A stretch of DNA of 64,000 nucleotides from Camarhynchus parvulus (taxonomy: Eukaryota > Chordata > Aves > Passeriformes > Thraupidae). Of the stretch, positions 36,701 through 51,700 are shown piece after piece (position 1 is the first letter of the stretch; every line of letters begins with the position of its first letter). Position numbers and translations under genes: made by a program. The notes beneath the pieces are model-generated. The model worked only from the letters and a program-made list of their open reading frames with translations. It searched no databases and was not told the DNA's origin. The stretch lies in assembly GCF_901933205.1 (NCBI RefSeq), contig NC_044573.1, positions 47,397,493-47,461,492 on the forward strand, in the 5' to 3' direction.

Positions 36701-39700
36701 TATAGATTTTTCCTTAGGGAAAAGTTCAAAAGAAGCTGCTAGCTTAATAGTTCTGGCTAAATCTGTTAACTTTGACTTCATTTTTTTAAGTCTAAGATTC
36801 ACTCTGAATTAATTTTCAACTATAGAAGTTCTACAGCAATCCGAGGATTTAAAACAAGAACAGTTAAAGTACAATTATTCACAACAAAAATCCAGGAAAA
36901 GAAAATCAATTGCTCATAAGCAGAGAAAACTCAAAAAAAGCCTTTTCTTATTAAGTACAACCACTTTAGCCAGAATACTTGAAATACAGAATTAGTGTGT
37001 GCCAGTTCATTTTTTCTTCTGTTTGAAAGGCCAGACTATCATGGTGTGTTTACATTTGAGTGTGTCTAGCAGTATCAAGTCCTAGCACATTGTTTGCAAA
37101 GTCCGGGCTACTAAAATAGCTTTCTGCTTTGTTTGGAAGTCTTCACTGGGAAAAGCAGTCCCTGAACTCTATGATTTAGTTTTACAGTGTGTCATCACTT
37201 GAGCTTTTATCTTTTCATGCATATGAGGTTTAAGAACAGATAAAGGAAGAGCTGTATTTGGAAACCTAGTTGTCCTCTGTTTATAAACATTCAAGTCCAT
37301 CTTTGATTAGCAAGGACAAACAGATACAAGGAGAATTGGGTGTTATCACCTTCTCAGAAAGAGACCAAAATTCAATAAATGAAGTTGACAATAGATTCTG
37401 TTCAGCAGTGTTCTTTTCCAGCTCATTTGCCTCATTTTAATGTCAGTAATTCAGAGTATGATTAGCTCATTCCCTACAGACTGTTTCAGAAAAGGTTGCC
37501 TAAGCAGCTACTAGAATGGTCTGAAAACAGCAGCACCCACATTAAAGATCCAAAGAACTATAAAGAAGTTGACTTTATTTCTGTCTGTTCACTTTAAACT
37601 ATGATGCTGCAGCAAACAGCATCACTACCCAGCATACTCTTCAGAACAGAGATTACACATTGTTTTCCACTACATCTTGTGTAAGAACAAGCATGATCCA
37701 AGAAGAAAGCTCTTAACTCCATACTCAAAACTCAAGTTTTAAAGCAGCATTAATGTCATGGAAATTAAGGCCATGCAACAAGCCAGGCACCAAGCCTGCA
37801 TCTCTGTGACTATGCCTCTGGAAAAGCCACACTGCAACTACAATTCTCCTAAACAGGGTACACAAGTAATTCACATTGTCTCCCTAGGCTGGGCTTTCAT
37901 GCCTAACAGAGGTTTTTAGAACAGCCTTACTACAAACCACACCACTGACCACTGTTTCCACTAATCAAGTACTATTAAGGAAGAGTTAGATCAGAAGACT
38001 TTTACTACTTCTGCATGTCCGTAATGTTACATTTAAAGAAACTTTACCCTTAGAATGTAGGGATTTTGTTTTTGGGAGTTGTGGTTGAGTTTCTTTAATG
38101 GAATTCCACACAGTCAAATTTAGTTACATTACGCCAGTCACTGCATAGGGCACCACACAAGTTTTGAGCAGCTCCTTCTCAGCTTGCTCATTTGTTTAGC
38201 TGTCAGTTTCACCACCAATTCCTGCCACATGGGAACACCTTGGACTATGCTAAAGCACTAACCCCAGTATCCAATACAGGGAGATATCCCTTCACACCAA
38301 AGGACAGCCCCACAAAACAAAGAGTGTAATCTCAAGGTCCACAATGCCCTGTACCAACCTCAGTCTTCTACAGAAAGAGTTCTTCAATTCAGCCCTGAAA
38401 TGGTCCAGAACTGAGCACCACTTGCTGTCATTTACATGAGACTGAACATGAACTTGAAGCAGCAAGGAAAATTGTCCCATTAGTCCTCCCTATTCAGTTG
38501 CTGGAGAGGTGGGAGGTTTCCAGGCTTTACTTAAGGCTGTTTTTCCAAATATTTGATGAACATTTACATAAGAAAATTAAGTTGTATTGATTAGTTGCAG
38601 GAAGGGTTGTGAGATTGTTACCAGAAGGAATAAACAGAGCATGATCACTACATAGGAAAACTAAGTTATTTAGGAATTACAAAAAAGATCATCAGGCAGT
38701 TACCATTTCTCAGATAGCTGTGTATGCTGTACATAAACAAGGCTGCAATCACTGAGCACAGGGAAGGACATTACCATTGACTGAATCCCTTCCTGCCTAT
38801 TGCTCTTCCATCCAAAACAGCTGTAAAGACAGAAACAGTTGACAAGGTGGCCAGATGAGCCTCCTTTAGCAATAACCATTCCTGAAACATGCACAACAGC
38901 ACATTTAAGACGTACAAAAAGGTGAAATTAGTACAGTGCTACATATGGCTTCCAAGCAACAAAGTTACAAAGCATAGCTCAGAACCAAACCTGAGGGGTC
39001 AGCCAAAGTCAGCCTTGTACAGTGGCTGCTCACAGTGTAAGAAGACAGCAGTCCTGATAGGAATGGAAGTCAGCATGGAACTGTATGTTGCTTAGTATTC
39101 TATGGCAGCCACAGTATAAACCATGGGCTTTGGCTGTCCACAACAATAATTTAACTCTATTTACAGCAACTCTTACCTCTCTTGTAGTATGACTTTTAGA
39201 TTTAGAGAAACATCAATACATGTTGTTCCGCAGTTTTAATTTGGGTGAAAGTAGGAAACTGATGCACCTATCAGCAAGAAAGCTTCTATTTTTACTTACT
39301 AGATTAAAGCTTTATATTAGGAAGATTTTCTCCCTCTTACCCTTAAACACACACAAGCTCAACAGCCTTGGATTCTTAGAGATTAATGCCTTTTAATGTC
39401 AAATACCAGCCAATATGAGCGCTTATTCTAGAGTGAGTAACACAAACCAGGTTGTTATAGAGCTGTTTTCACCTCTAGAATTCACATCCACTAACAATAA
39501 ACCTGACCTGAATACTACCTTGCAACTGCTCTTTCATCCTGTCTGGAGCCTAATGAAGATGGATATACTGTATTTCATACAAAGACAGAAGCAATAAAAC
39601 ATGGCCTGCCCAGGATGTAAGAGTTTTGTTTGGTAAAAGGTATACAGCATGAGGCAGGAAAAGAATTCAGTTTAAAGTGAGTGGACTTTCTTTATAATCC

Positions 39701-42700
39701 TGTCATTACTGAAAAAGCACATGCTGACCTTCTTGTCTAGGATGCAGAGCATTCTAGACAGCCGTTTGAAAATTTAACAGGAGTTCAGATAGAGCTTTTG
39801 CAAGGCAAAAAAAACCCACAAACAAAACAAAACAAAAACCCAACCAAACCCACAAACCCTCATACAGCAAAATCAAACTACAAACCACTAATCCTCCAAA
39901 TTCTCAAGGCTGAACATAATTCTCTTTGTTTGTAAAACTAAATGTCTCAGCTTCTGCCATGCACAGTTCAGAGATCTGTCATGCCCCTTCCTCTGTCCAG
40001 CAAGATATTTGCTATAATGATTTCTGCATATGTGACAATAGTGTTGAGCAGTACAGAAAGTGGATCATACCCCCAGAGAAGAAAAAGGTTAAAAGTGATC
40101 AGATTAAACTAGACTTAAAATCCCCAGTGTGTATAATGTTAGAAAGAAGAGAGCAGGAAGATAACTAATTGCTTAGTACAGCAGTAAAGAAAGAACATCA
40201 CAAGATTAATCATACTGGTAGGTCTAGTGACTAGGCATAAATCTGATGCCACTACAGTCTTTAGTAGTTCAGGTGTAAATGAGGAACTAAGATACAGGAC
40301 AGTCACAGGGATCAGAAGTTTAATTTGGGGTTATGGAAGTGACTTCATGTAATGAAAATTCCTGCATTCTCTAACCAAAGTTTCCATACCAAAATGACTC
40401 AGCACCTACCGTCACCATATTTTCCAGTAACTGCAACAACCTTAAGTGAAATATTCGCACAATGACACACATCAGGAACTAGTTCACCTCCCTACAGCAG
40501 CACCACAGGAATAAAGTTGACTTTAAAACTCCATTAGAACTTGGGAGCTATTCTCACTCCCCAGTTTATATTGTAATGGGGGCGAAATGTAAGTAAAAAA
40601 CTACATGAGAGAAATTGTGAGCTGTAATTTAAGATCCAACATTAAAAGCTTTATATTTGTCCTTTACTGCAAAAGGTAAGTTATCATTGTAACCTTGCCT
40701 TGAAGTACATTTCCAAGCATTTCTAGAGCAGTCTTTCCCAGTGTAAGGGAGAAGCACCAGTGTCCTGTTTATTACAGCAGTGTGACCTACCATTGTAGCA
40801 GTTCTCATGAATATTTAGCAAAAAAGATACCCTAGACTCCTATTATTTCACTCATAATTTCAACTTGTAACTCCTCCTATATGATGGGAATTGGAGCCAG
40901 AACAAGCAGTTTAAATGTACAAATGATTGCTGGATATGCACAATGAGTTTGTCAAGCTTCCTTCCCACAGACTACTTATTATATTAATGAGTTAATAGAC
41001 AGGCTATATCAACTGATGAGTGAAAGCTTTTTTTTTCCAGGGACACCTGAGTGACAATTCCAACTCTCAGTAAAGTTACTGTCATCCAGTGTGATAGATT
41101 TAAACTAAATCCCCATCCAAAATGGCTGGGAACATCGTTCAATCCTCTGAGTTAGAACTACTGTCACTTTCAAAACATGCCCTTCAAGAGCCACAGGCAG
41201 GAAAAGACCAGACTCTGGACGCCAGCTGGATGTTTGGCATAATACAGCAAATACCCAGAACTGCCCTGAGGATGAATCTCCCAGTTCTCCAGACATCTAA
41301 TGTACATTTTAGCATTACCAGGGTCAGGTGTGAGTTGACTGAAGTTCCTTTTTAGAGAGGCATATAAACATGTTACTGGCAAGTTACCACTGCTGACAGC
41401 TATCCCCCATCTCCCCAAACCAGCACATCTTGTCCCAGAACTGTCCTACCTAATTAGATTGGATCTGTTATTCTGCAAGAAGTAGGTTAACCAGACCGCT
41501 ATCAGTATTACAGCCCACATTCAAGTGTGTCTGCCTGCTGTCCCACAGAGAGTAGCCATAGATTGGGAGTAAACAGACTCCAAGACTGTTAATACCAGAT
41601 GGCTCCCCACTCCCCAATCTTATCCATTTAAGCTAAAAGTGTAAAGTTGCCACAAGTTAAAACCACAGAAGTGTTGAACTATGCATTTATTTAATGACAG
41701 ACAAATTTGCAGATGACATCAAGCTGAGTGGTGCAGCTGACACATCTGAAAGATGGGATGCCATCCAGAGGGACCTGGACAAACTTGAGAAGTGAGCCCA
41801 TGGGAATCTCATGAGGATTAACAAGACCAAGTGCAAGGTGCTGCAACTGGGTTGGGATGTCAACACAGGCTGGGGAATGAACAGACAGAGCAGCTGGGCC
41901 AAGAAGGACTTATGGGTGCTGGTAGATGAGAGTCTGGACATGAGCCAGCAATGTGCACTTGGAGCCCAGGGAAATCACTTGTATCCTGGGCTACATCCAA
42001 AGCAGCATGGACAGCAAGGCAAGGGAGGTTGATTCTGCCTTCTGCTCTGCCTTTGTGAGATGCCAACTGGAGTGTGGTATCCAGCTCTGGGATCCCCAGC
42101 ATAAGGACATGGACCTGTTGGAGTGAGTCCAAAGGCAGGCCATGAAGATCAGAGGGCTGGAGCACCTCTCCTGTGAAGACAGGCTGAGAAAGTTGGGATT
42201 GTCCAGCCTGAAGAAGAAAAGGCTTCAGGGTGACTTGAGGCCTTCCAGCACCTAAAGGGAGCCCTACAAGAAAGACGGAGAGGGGCTATTTACAAGAGCA
42301 TGTACTGACAGAACACAGGGAAATGGTTTTAAATTAAGAGTAGGTTCAGATAAGATATCAGGAAGAAATTCTTCACTGTCATGGTGGTGAGGCACCAGAA
42401 CAGGTTGCCCAGAGAAGCTGTGGATGCCCCATCCCTGGAAATGCTCAAAGTCCAGGATGGGTGGAGCAACCTATGGTCAAGTCCCATGGCAGCAGAGTTG
42501 GACCCGGATGATCTTTAAGGCTCATTACAGCCAAAGCCATTCTGTGATCCTATGACATTAGCAGCTCTAGCAGATGTTAGAAACCTGTAAGTGTTAAGGA
42601 ACATCCAGCTTGACTTTTACTTTCCACTACTGTGAAAAAGTGTTATTTGTGGTTCTGGTGACAAACACAGGCTAGGAAGTGAGAATTACTAGAATATTAT

Positions 42701-45700
42701 ATCTTCCTGTATGAGACAAGTACTAGAAATAACCTCACTGACTGCAGTACTTAGTTTCTGACAGACAAAAGCAGTCTCAGACAATTACAACTGCTAGTGC
42801 CCTTTCTTATTAAGGATGGTATGGGTAAGTTAACTGACCACTGGACGGACTCTTCCCAACACTAACAGTCTTCAGGGCAAAAGCCAGTTAATCCCTGTTC
42901 AACTGACTCACACTTTATTGTAAGAGACAACTTTTGATCCCCTGGTTATGTCTATATTAGAAAGCTGCAGGGTGCAGTTGGAGCAGTTCTGTTGAACAAT
43001 ACAGTGTCAGAGGCATGACACTGACAATATATACTGTACAGACACAGTATCTATGAGAGACCCTGTAGCCATTGAAAAGTTACTGATGAATATCAGCTTA
43101 AGTGCAGCAGTATTTTGATTATTTAGATCATACCACAAAGTATTTTCACATGTTCACAGAAGTCACTATTTCATTCTGAAATGTTAGGAAGCAGTTTGCT
43201 TTGAAGTTCCATTTCCCAACACAGCCAGTTTCTAAACTAACAATCTGTTAACTACATGAAACTTCAAATCAATGACTAGTTCCTTCCATTCACTGCTTGC
43301 TATCATTATACTTTAACACAGGACAGTCCCATTCACTACCCGTGAAACAGCAAGAGCACAGAGATGGCAAGTGCTGGAAGCTAGACACCAGATTTGCACC
43401 AGGAGCTATGATCACTTCTAACCTAATAGAAGAGGTATGCCATTCTTTGCCACAAAGACAGAAAGATTTCCCTTAAATAATTACACAGCCCTCACTGGGA
43501 ATTTCACAGCAAGACTGGAACTTTTCATTGCTGCCTGTAGTCTTGGGCTAATCTAATTACTTAATTGTCCAAATTGACTTCAACAGCTTAGTGTTGTGTC
43601 TTTAAGAAGTTGAGAGGCAACACCCTGCACTTAGAGTTCAATGGGTTTTGTCCAACATCATGTGTATGCAGCAGTATTACAGTCATGTTTGTATAAGAAT
43701 CCACCTATTTTTTTTGCATCTTTGCTAAACAGCAAGTGAGACAAAGTCCCTGTTTAAGCACTAGATTTCAATCCCCAGAAAAATCAGAATGCAACCAAGC
43801 TAAACAATTTCTAACTAGCTGTCAAATGCAGCATGTGTAGAACAATTCCCCTGCATTAGTATTCAAAGGAGTCAACATAGTCCAATTAGTGCCAGCAAAA
43901 GCATGAATTGGTACTTCCCACATTGTTTTAACAAGACTTACCCAAACAAGTAATCTGCCAGAGTTCAGCTATTTCATGCCTACCACCCCTCTGATCCATA
44001 TCCTTTGGTGCGCTGCCCTGCAGCCAGAGCTGCACTGTGCGCCTCAGAGCGATGCTGCATGGCACTACAGCATTTCACTGCACACAGGAGAACAATTCTA
44101 AAGTCAGATTGTCTCCAGAACAATATCACGAGACTGAAAAAATGTTAATCTCTAAAATGGTCGATGTGTCATAGCACATTGTGTGTGATTGGAATTTTGT
44201 ATCAAATTGTTTCCACTTTGCTCTACCCAGCACACAGCCTGGGAGCACTAAAAGAACAAGTTCCCATAAGCTGTTTGCAGTGACATTCAGAGACTACCTC
44301 TCAACCTATTATATGAAAAGCTGCTAAAATCCATACAATAAGGAATATTTGTTTTCATTACCTGCTAATGTAGAAGCCACTGCTGCTGAGAGTTTGCCAG
44401 CCTTCTCTAGACAGTTAAGACATTTCTAAGCAAGCTCTATAAAGCCCTAAAATCCCTCCATTTCTCAAAGCACAATCACAGTCCATTTATCCTCTTTTTG
44501 TGTCTCCATAGCCAGAAGAAATCTTTGAATACTGAACACTGTACTACAGTAGCTTGAGCAGCACGCTGTGCTTTGTAGTCACTGCTGGTCATGCTAGCTT
44601 TAACATCAGCAGGAATTTCACAAGAGGTATCCCTATATTTCCATGCAGAAATATAAACAGACATTCCCTTCCTGCGAATTGCTTCTTTCTAACATGGTGT
44701 ATCACACTTCTGAACCTCTGAAGCAAGTATTTGGAGGGAACCATTTACAGCGGACTACAAAAGCAAAGCAATGGTTACCACTGGAATTCATGGAGGGTAT
44801 GTCAGACAGCTGTGAGACTGAATCCAGTGGTCCCACTCACCACTGCTCACCACTGAGAGGAAGAATCTTATTTTTTTACAGCATACTAATACCTTTTCTG
44901 GAATCAGTCAGCTAAGATTATTTTCTTTGCTTTATGACATAAGTTGAGAATTACTCCTTTACAGCACTTGCCAACTCAAATTGTACTTGTGGATATGCAC
45001 TTTGGTAACACCCTGTCCTAATGTGCACCTAAAGGAAACCAAACTGGTAAGAGGCAAAATGGAGATGTAAATAAGGTTAAGCACCAAGACTCTGAAGCTG
45101 CAACTTCTGAAGATGAAAAGAGAGTTGATAAAGCTTGATTTACATTCATGTGAATGTCATACATTAAGAGAAAAGTGTATATTCAACTCTGTCTGCACCA
45201 GTTTGTCTCTGAAGGGCAATGTGCTTGACTTGTCAAACCAGTTTAATTTCTGACTACTTGAGTCGGTCATTATATGAAGGGCAGAAATTTAATACTTGCC
45301 TTCAGAATAGTGGGTGACCCACGTGAGATTATTATTTCTGCAAAGAACTCCAGTTTCATAAAGTAATCAAAAAATTAGTTATGTTGAGCTCTATGTACTA
45401 TTTTTCCTCCTGTCTACTCTATTGCATGTAAGAATTTAGGTATTGTTTGCCTTTAAGGTAGATTTCCCCTGTCTGTTTGATGTATACCCACTCAGCCATC
45501 CCTGACTCTCTGTATCAGAGTACTAGCAAATAGTTTTTATTGTGATCTTGTAGGAAGCACAAAACTTCTGAGCAGCTGCTGTGCAACATCTGAGCCTTAA
45601 ACTGCTGTGCAACATCTGAAAATAAGGCTGAAGCACCATCTATTCCATAGTGATTAGATGCTCAAGCACAAAGTGCATTTCCATTGCTGACAGAAATTAG

Positions 45701-48700
45701 AAGTACCTGTAAGATAAATACACTGAACTCTATTTTAAGCCTGTACTAGATCAGGTGGTCTTTTAGGATCATATCTTTAACCCCATTTCTCATAGAATAC
45801 CTTGAAATGCCTTATGAGGAAATTCTAAGCTAACTTCCAAGACAATCAAAGAACATCTGCCTCAATTCTCCCATTTAACTGAACTGTCCTGCCTTGCATA
45901 ATCAAAATTACCACACTAGACTATCTTATAACACCAACATCAAGACAGTAGCATTTCCCATATGCTTATGGAATTCAATCAGCATAATGGTTATAGGCTT
46001 AGTTCAAAATAACATATACAGTACTTCAAGTGGCTACATAACATAGTACTAAGCAAAAGAACCTTTGCCATTATGAATGCTTTGGTACTCCACTGATAAG
46101 ATATGGAAATTCCTTCATTAGGCCAACAATCATACCTCATACCTTGATAACATTTCATTAAGTGTATTTAAACAGGACTCCCAAAAAAGAAAACACACAG
46201 AATCTGTTTGCATTCAGAAAAGTCTGAAAGTTGGAAAAACACCAAAACCCCCAGTTTAACACATTCAGAACTTATTTTGATATTTAGCTGCAGAGCTCCA
46301 AGCACAGCAAGTCATTTTGAAGTGAAAGCTCATAACCCAAATCCAGCTATTCCAGAAAAGTCATAAGAAAGGACACCCACACAAGATTTCCCACAGAGGG
46401 ATGGTTTCTAGAAGGAAACAAAGTACACCTTCAGTGCTGTTTCTTGCCTCTGTGTTCAAAATCTATGTGAGCAGGCCTTCTACTTCCCATCCCCAAAGTT
46501 TATCTGCTAGTCTTGCATGTTTCCAGTAAGCATAACCCTTAAGAAAATTTTCTCTCATGAGATTTATATTTAAACATGTGTGAGCAGGAAGCAGTCAGAA
46601 ATTAAGTCTTTCATATCTCCATGAGTCTGAAGACATAATCACATAGAAGATTCCCCAGCCCTGACTGGGAGCTTTCTGACCTGTCTCAGCTATAAGCAAA
46701 ATGATAGCACTACTAATCTCCACCTGAAGGCTGCTCCTGGAACCTTATCACCATATAAACTAGGAAGCAACCTCAGAAAACTTATGTGTTTCTGAAAAAA
46801 CCCTGAGCTCCAAGTTCTGCATCCATTTCTGATATGGTTATTTATGTTCACATCCTTCACTCTTTAAGACTATTTATAGTGGTGAGAAAAAAAATCTCTA
46901 CATTTGAGGGAAGGTTACGCCTGGATTGTCTCGCCTCCACCTTATCCTCACTTGTACCAGGCACATACCTAAGCAACTTTTTCATGTTTTTTTTTTCTTT
47001 TTTTCTGCAAGAGTTGCCATTTTAATCCCTTCAACATGCATTGTGGCTAAGGATAAGTTGTAACAAGAATACCTTAACTACTTTAAGAGACTGCTGCCTC
47101 CAAGTTCTCCACACTTAGGAGAGACTTCCCTGCAAAGCAACTGAAGCATACATGCCTCTGGCACAGAGCCAGGTATGGATACAGAACAGCTGAAGTTTTC
47201 TGCTTGTTTTCCTATAGACTTTCAGGGATGCACTAACATCACTTAACACGTGCTTTAGACCTTATTTGAAAAAAATAAAATCAGTCCATAATTGAAGACA
47301 CAAGCTAATGCCCCAGTACACAGAAGCAACTTGGCAGCCTCTATGGCATGCCAATGGCACAAATGCAGACCAGCTGGAATACAGAGCTGCTTGAAACTAG
47401 GGTTTTCACATGGAAGTAAATTATCCCACATACTGTAACTGCCTGGATGCCTTTGAAAGTCAATCATACCCATGGTTTCCTGTACTCGCTCCCATTTCTC
47501 ATGGCTTCCTATAGAAAAGCCTAACAGTTACTTAAAAAGTTAATTTGCTCTTAACATCAAGTCACAGATCTTAAATCTCACTTGTCTTCATAGAAAAGAT
47601 GGGTTATTCCAGCTCTTCCTCAACTTAGTATTTAACCAAAATACTTCACCTAATTTCTCCATCCTCTTGGGGACCTGTATATACTTACAACAAGTTACAG
47701 TTCAGTTCCTCTCAAGGAGACATGCAAGATTTTAGTAACAAATTTACATGCTACATGCTGCTTATCATTTAGCTCTTGAAAGCTTGTAGAGCATGTTTAC
47801 AGTACCAAAGTACAATGATTCCTCTTCTGTTTGGCCAACTTCATAGCCATAGTCTGCCAGGTAAAGCATTACTTCAGTTTTAATAAATATTTATGCAAAG
47901 AAGTTTTAATAAAATCTTGGAAGAAAAATGCTATTACATAAAAGTTAATGTAGAATTCCTCAAAAAAGCTTTAAAATCAAATTAATCTAACAGTTGCCAT
48001 GAGTGACATTCTTCATGAGAAGCCAACCTCAAGCCACTATTTACGATCTTTACCGCTCCCGCTCTCCAGCAAACTGCACTTCATACAGCCTGATGTGAGT
48101 GACAGTGATAGTCAACATGAGCACAAAAGCAGCAACTAACACAGCTGTTGGTTTTACTAGAGCAGCTCAAAAGTTTCTATGAGGCTGAAAATCCTTTGAG
48201 CACTCTTTCAATATCTCCTGACAGCTTCATCAATATGCCACACACGCCTCCTGAGCGTGCTGTGGTCAGTGCAGTGCTCACTAAAACAGCATGCCTGTCA
48301 AGTAGGAATCTCTACTGGTTTGAAATAGACTATCAAAACACTTCCCTATCATTAAGATTTCTTTTGGTTTGCATCTCTTTACTACAATGACTCATTCCTA
48401 CATCCTATTTATTTTGCCAATCATTTATGCCCTTTGATCAATGCTTTAACATTTTCAGAATTTATCCAGAAAGATGATTTTTCATTACTTGACGCATCAA
48501 AATAAAAAAATGGCAACAAAACACAAAAGCCAACTAAACAAAAAAAAAAAAAACCAAAAAAAAACCCAAGAATAGTGCCTAAAGGCAGCTAAAGTTCCTG
48601 CATGAACACACATATAATCTCCTCATCTCCTTTCAGATGCTTCTTTCTTTATGCTGTAACCAAGATAATTTGACAGTGACCGATCAGTCTTACTCTGAAG

Positions 48701-51700
48701 CTCTTTCATCACCCTTATTTGAGAAGTTACAACCTGTATCTAAAAACTAAAGCACCTATCTCTAGAATACAAATGTCTAGGTACAACAGTAACCTTCCTC
48801 CCTCTTCATTATTTTACATCACTTCCCCTTTCATGCTGCTGCAAGGGATTGCACTACTTTGTACCTTACAACAAGAGGGCTATTTTCAGCAGAAAAAAGA
48901 AAAAGCATAAGCAGTGTAACATGGTCATGCTCTACTTGATAGAATTATCTAATCACAAAAAAAGACCCAAAACCAAAACAACCTCAGCTAGCACAAGAAT
49001 TTGAAGTCATCCAGTAACCCACTGCATTGCAATAAACAGCACAACATTCATCACTTTTCCTACAACCAAATCAAAAGCCAGCATAGTATCTGCGTTATGA
49101 TCTTTAGCTGATGCATGAACTACAGGGTCAGTTCTTATCATTGACTTAGGTACAAAACCTTAGCTTGCATCACCCAGCTCTTTAAAGAAAGCTTCTTACA
49201 ATGAACTGTTACATACAAGCTTTGATCTAGTGAAAATAACATCCCTGTCTATGCTTAAGGGTTAGACTTTAATTCAACAGCCTTTTTAAATGCATCAAAA
49301 TAAATTCAGAATGCCAGCACTACACTGCTTGCAGGGAAGTCACATGTAACATTACTTACCATAAGATTCAGATCTCTTGAAGAGATCTAAAGCCGTTTGT
49401 CTGCACACTCCAGCAGGCAAAATTATCTACCAGCTGTTGAAAGCCAGAAGACAGCTGGGCTGATGAGTTAAAAAGGAATGACTATCACATGCTCAGACAC
49501 TGCTACACTTCAATAAAGCGCTTTAGATAATGATGTCTATGATTATAGAAGCCATCTTCAACCTGGTTCTTTAATTAATAACTTCGGTATAAATCTGTTA
49601 ACATCCTCAAGAATTTAGAAATATTCCTGATTGTACACATAAAGAGCTGCAGAGCACACTCCCAAGTTGAGGATTTCAGCAGCTTTAAGACCATCAAATA
49701 CCCTTACAGAAACTAAAATACTCTTTATTTTACTAATTAACTCTCAGATGTCAAGGGCTATAGGAGTCCAAATTGTCGCTGTCACACTGGCTCAGCACAA
49801 CCCAATCAAAAGTCACCAAGATTACTTCTCTGCTTTGTTGTTTTTTTTTTCATTGGGCAAGCTTCCCCCAGCCTTTTGGAAACAGAATACCCTAAACTAG
49901 CAGATTAGACTAAGAGTTTGGACTGCAAACTGCAGAACAGTTGTATCTTCCTTTTTAATTTCTGCTAGGGAAAGACTAGTCAGAGGTTTCATACAAAAGT
50001 CTTATAAAACAGGAAAAAAAAAATTTCAGTTACAGGAAAAGTTTTAATTATTCAATCAATTTAATTCTTCAACCAATTTACCACAAGCTTCCAGGGATTT
50101 ATCAGCAGCTCTTAACTTAGTCTCCGGCTATCTGTGTCAAAAATATTCCAAGGGCAATAATCAAGAATGAAAAATACTGTCTTCTGGATCATGACATTAT
50201 TGCATGGATGTATTGATAGAACTTCCCTAGCTGTAAATAGGTTCTGTCCAAACTTTGTGACAAGTTAAAGCTAAGTTTCTGCCTATCCTGTCGAAAGCAC
50301 ACAGCCTACCCAAGTCTGAGCAACGAAGGGCTGAGAAGTCAAACACAAGGATGGCAGCCTGCCAAACCCCAGGATGCCAACTGCCTCCCCTCTTCAATCT
50401 TTGGAACCCCAGGCTCGCTAAATATACCCAGAGGACTGCAGTAGCTTGTGCTATATACTGATAATTGAGTCACAGAAAGTTAAAACTGATTCACAAGAGG
50501 AACACATCAGAAGAGAAAGCTTGCCAACATCTTACTTGCTCTTCAAAACAGCAATTAGAAAATATTTTCATTTGCCCTGCAGGCCAGGAACAGAAAGATC
50601 CATGGTGTATTTCAGCATATGGCAGTACGAAGGCTCTTCAGTTTGAGGAATCATATTTGAAGTGTTTTAGAGCAAAAAGGCCAGGAGCTGAGGTACAGCT
50701 GGTCTGTCACAGGGTTACAGCAGCCACATGTCACACTTCCTCATTTCTGAGCTTCCACTGATAGGAATAAAGTTCATGGAAACAGTAATTACCAGCTTTT
50801 TTCCCTTGTGTCTTCCAGCAGTGTAAGTTTAAACAGTAGTATTTAAAATAAAGTCTGCTTTGTCAGATCCAAGGAGATATTCCGAGGGTGGTAGACAGGG
50901 ATGAGGAGAGTGGCAGGGTAACACGTGGATTGCACACAAAACTAGAAATGCAATACCAGCCAAAGTGATTACAGAGGTGAGGGACAGACTTCTTATGAGA
51001 CCACGGCAAAACAGAGATTGTTCTGTGGCATTTGACTCCACAGCATAAGCAAAGTTAACCATGGTAGGTATACAGTTGGAGTCTTGGAAACAAGAGATGC
51101 TGAAGAACAGGTTTGAATCATATACAGGAAAGGAGTAATGCATGGTTTGGACAAGTAGACAGGACTTTTCTGCTTCCATGTGCTCAAAGTATGTTTCCAA
51201 TTCGCAAATTTGTGATTTGAATATAGAACTAAGCATAACAGAAATTCCACTCCCTCACTCAATGCAGCAGGGATGAAAACTACTTTTAAATTAACCAGGT
51301 GACTCCAAGCATGCAAAGTTTAAACATTCTTCCTTTGAGGACAATTTTAGCTGTTTGAGTTACCTTTAACCCGTAAAGCATGGCACATTAGATGCATTAC
51401 AGAGCCATAACCCTGAATTTATTTCAGCAGCAGCCATAACCAAGGCCACCACCACCCAGACAAGCAGGTCAGGCAGAGCAGTATGAGCAGGGACACTCCG
51501 GGAGCCATGGAGCCAGCAGCGAGAGTAAAGCAGCTGTTCGAGGACTGCTGTAAAACCCTTGGCCAAGCCAAGAGCCCCACGAAGTCTGCTAACAGGAGAG
51601 GGCAAAGCCCGTAAAAAGTGAAAAACTTCACTCCCACGTCAAGACCTCCTTCTACTTACACCTCAAAGGCAAGAATGATAGGTTGCCTATAACAGGGGTA

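Noticed and set aside
41687..42165. Open frames inside the CR1 copy in RAB32 intron 1
   Set aside because: They are broken pieces of CR1 sequence or its antisense, not host genes.
50829..51316. Minus-strand open frames of 107-135 residues near the RAB32 promoter
   Set aside because: They lie within RAB32 intron 1, have no recognisable domain, and no splice sites tie them to the gene.
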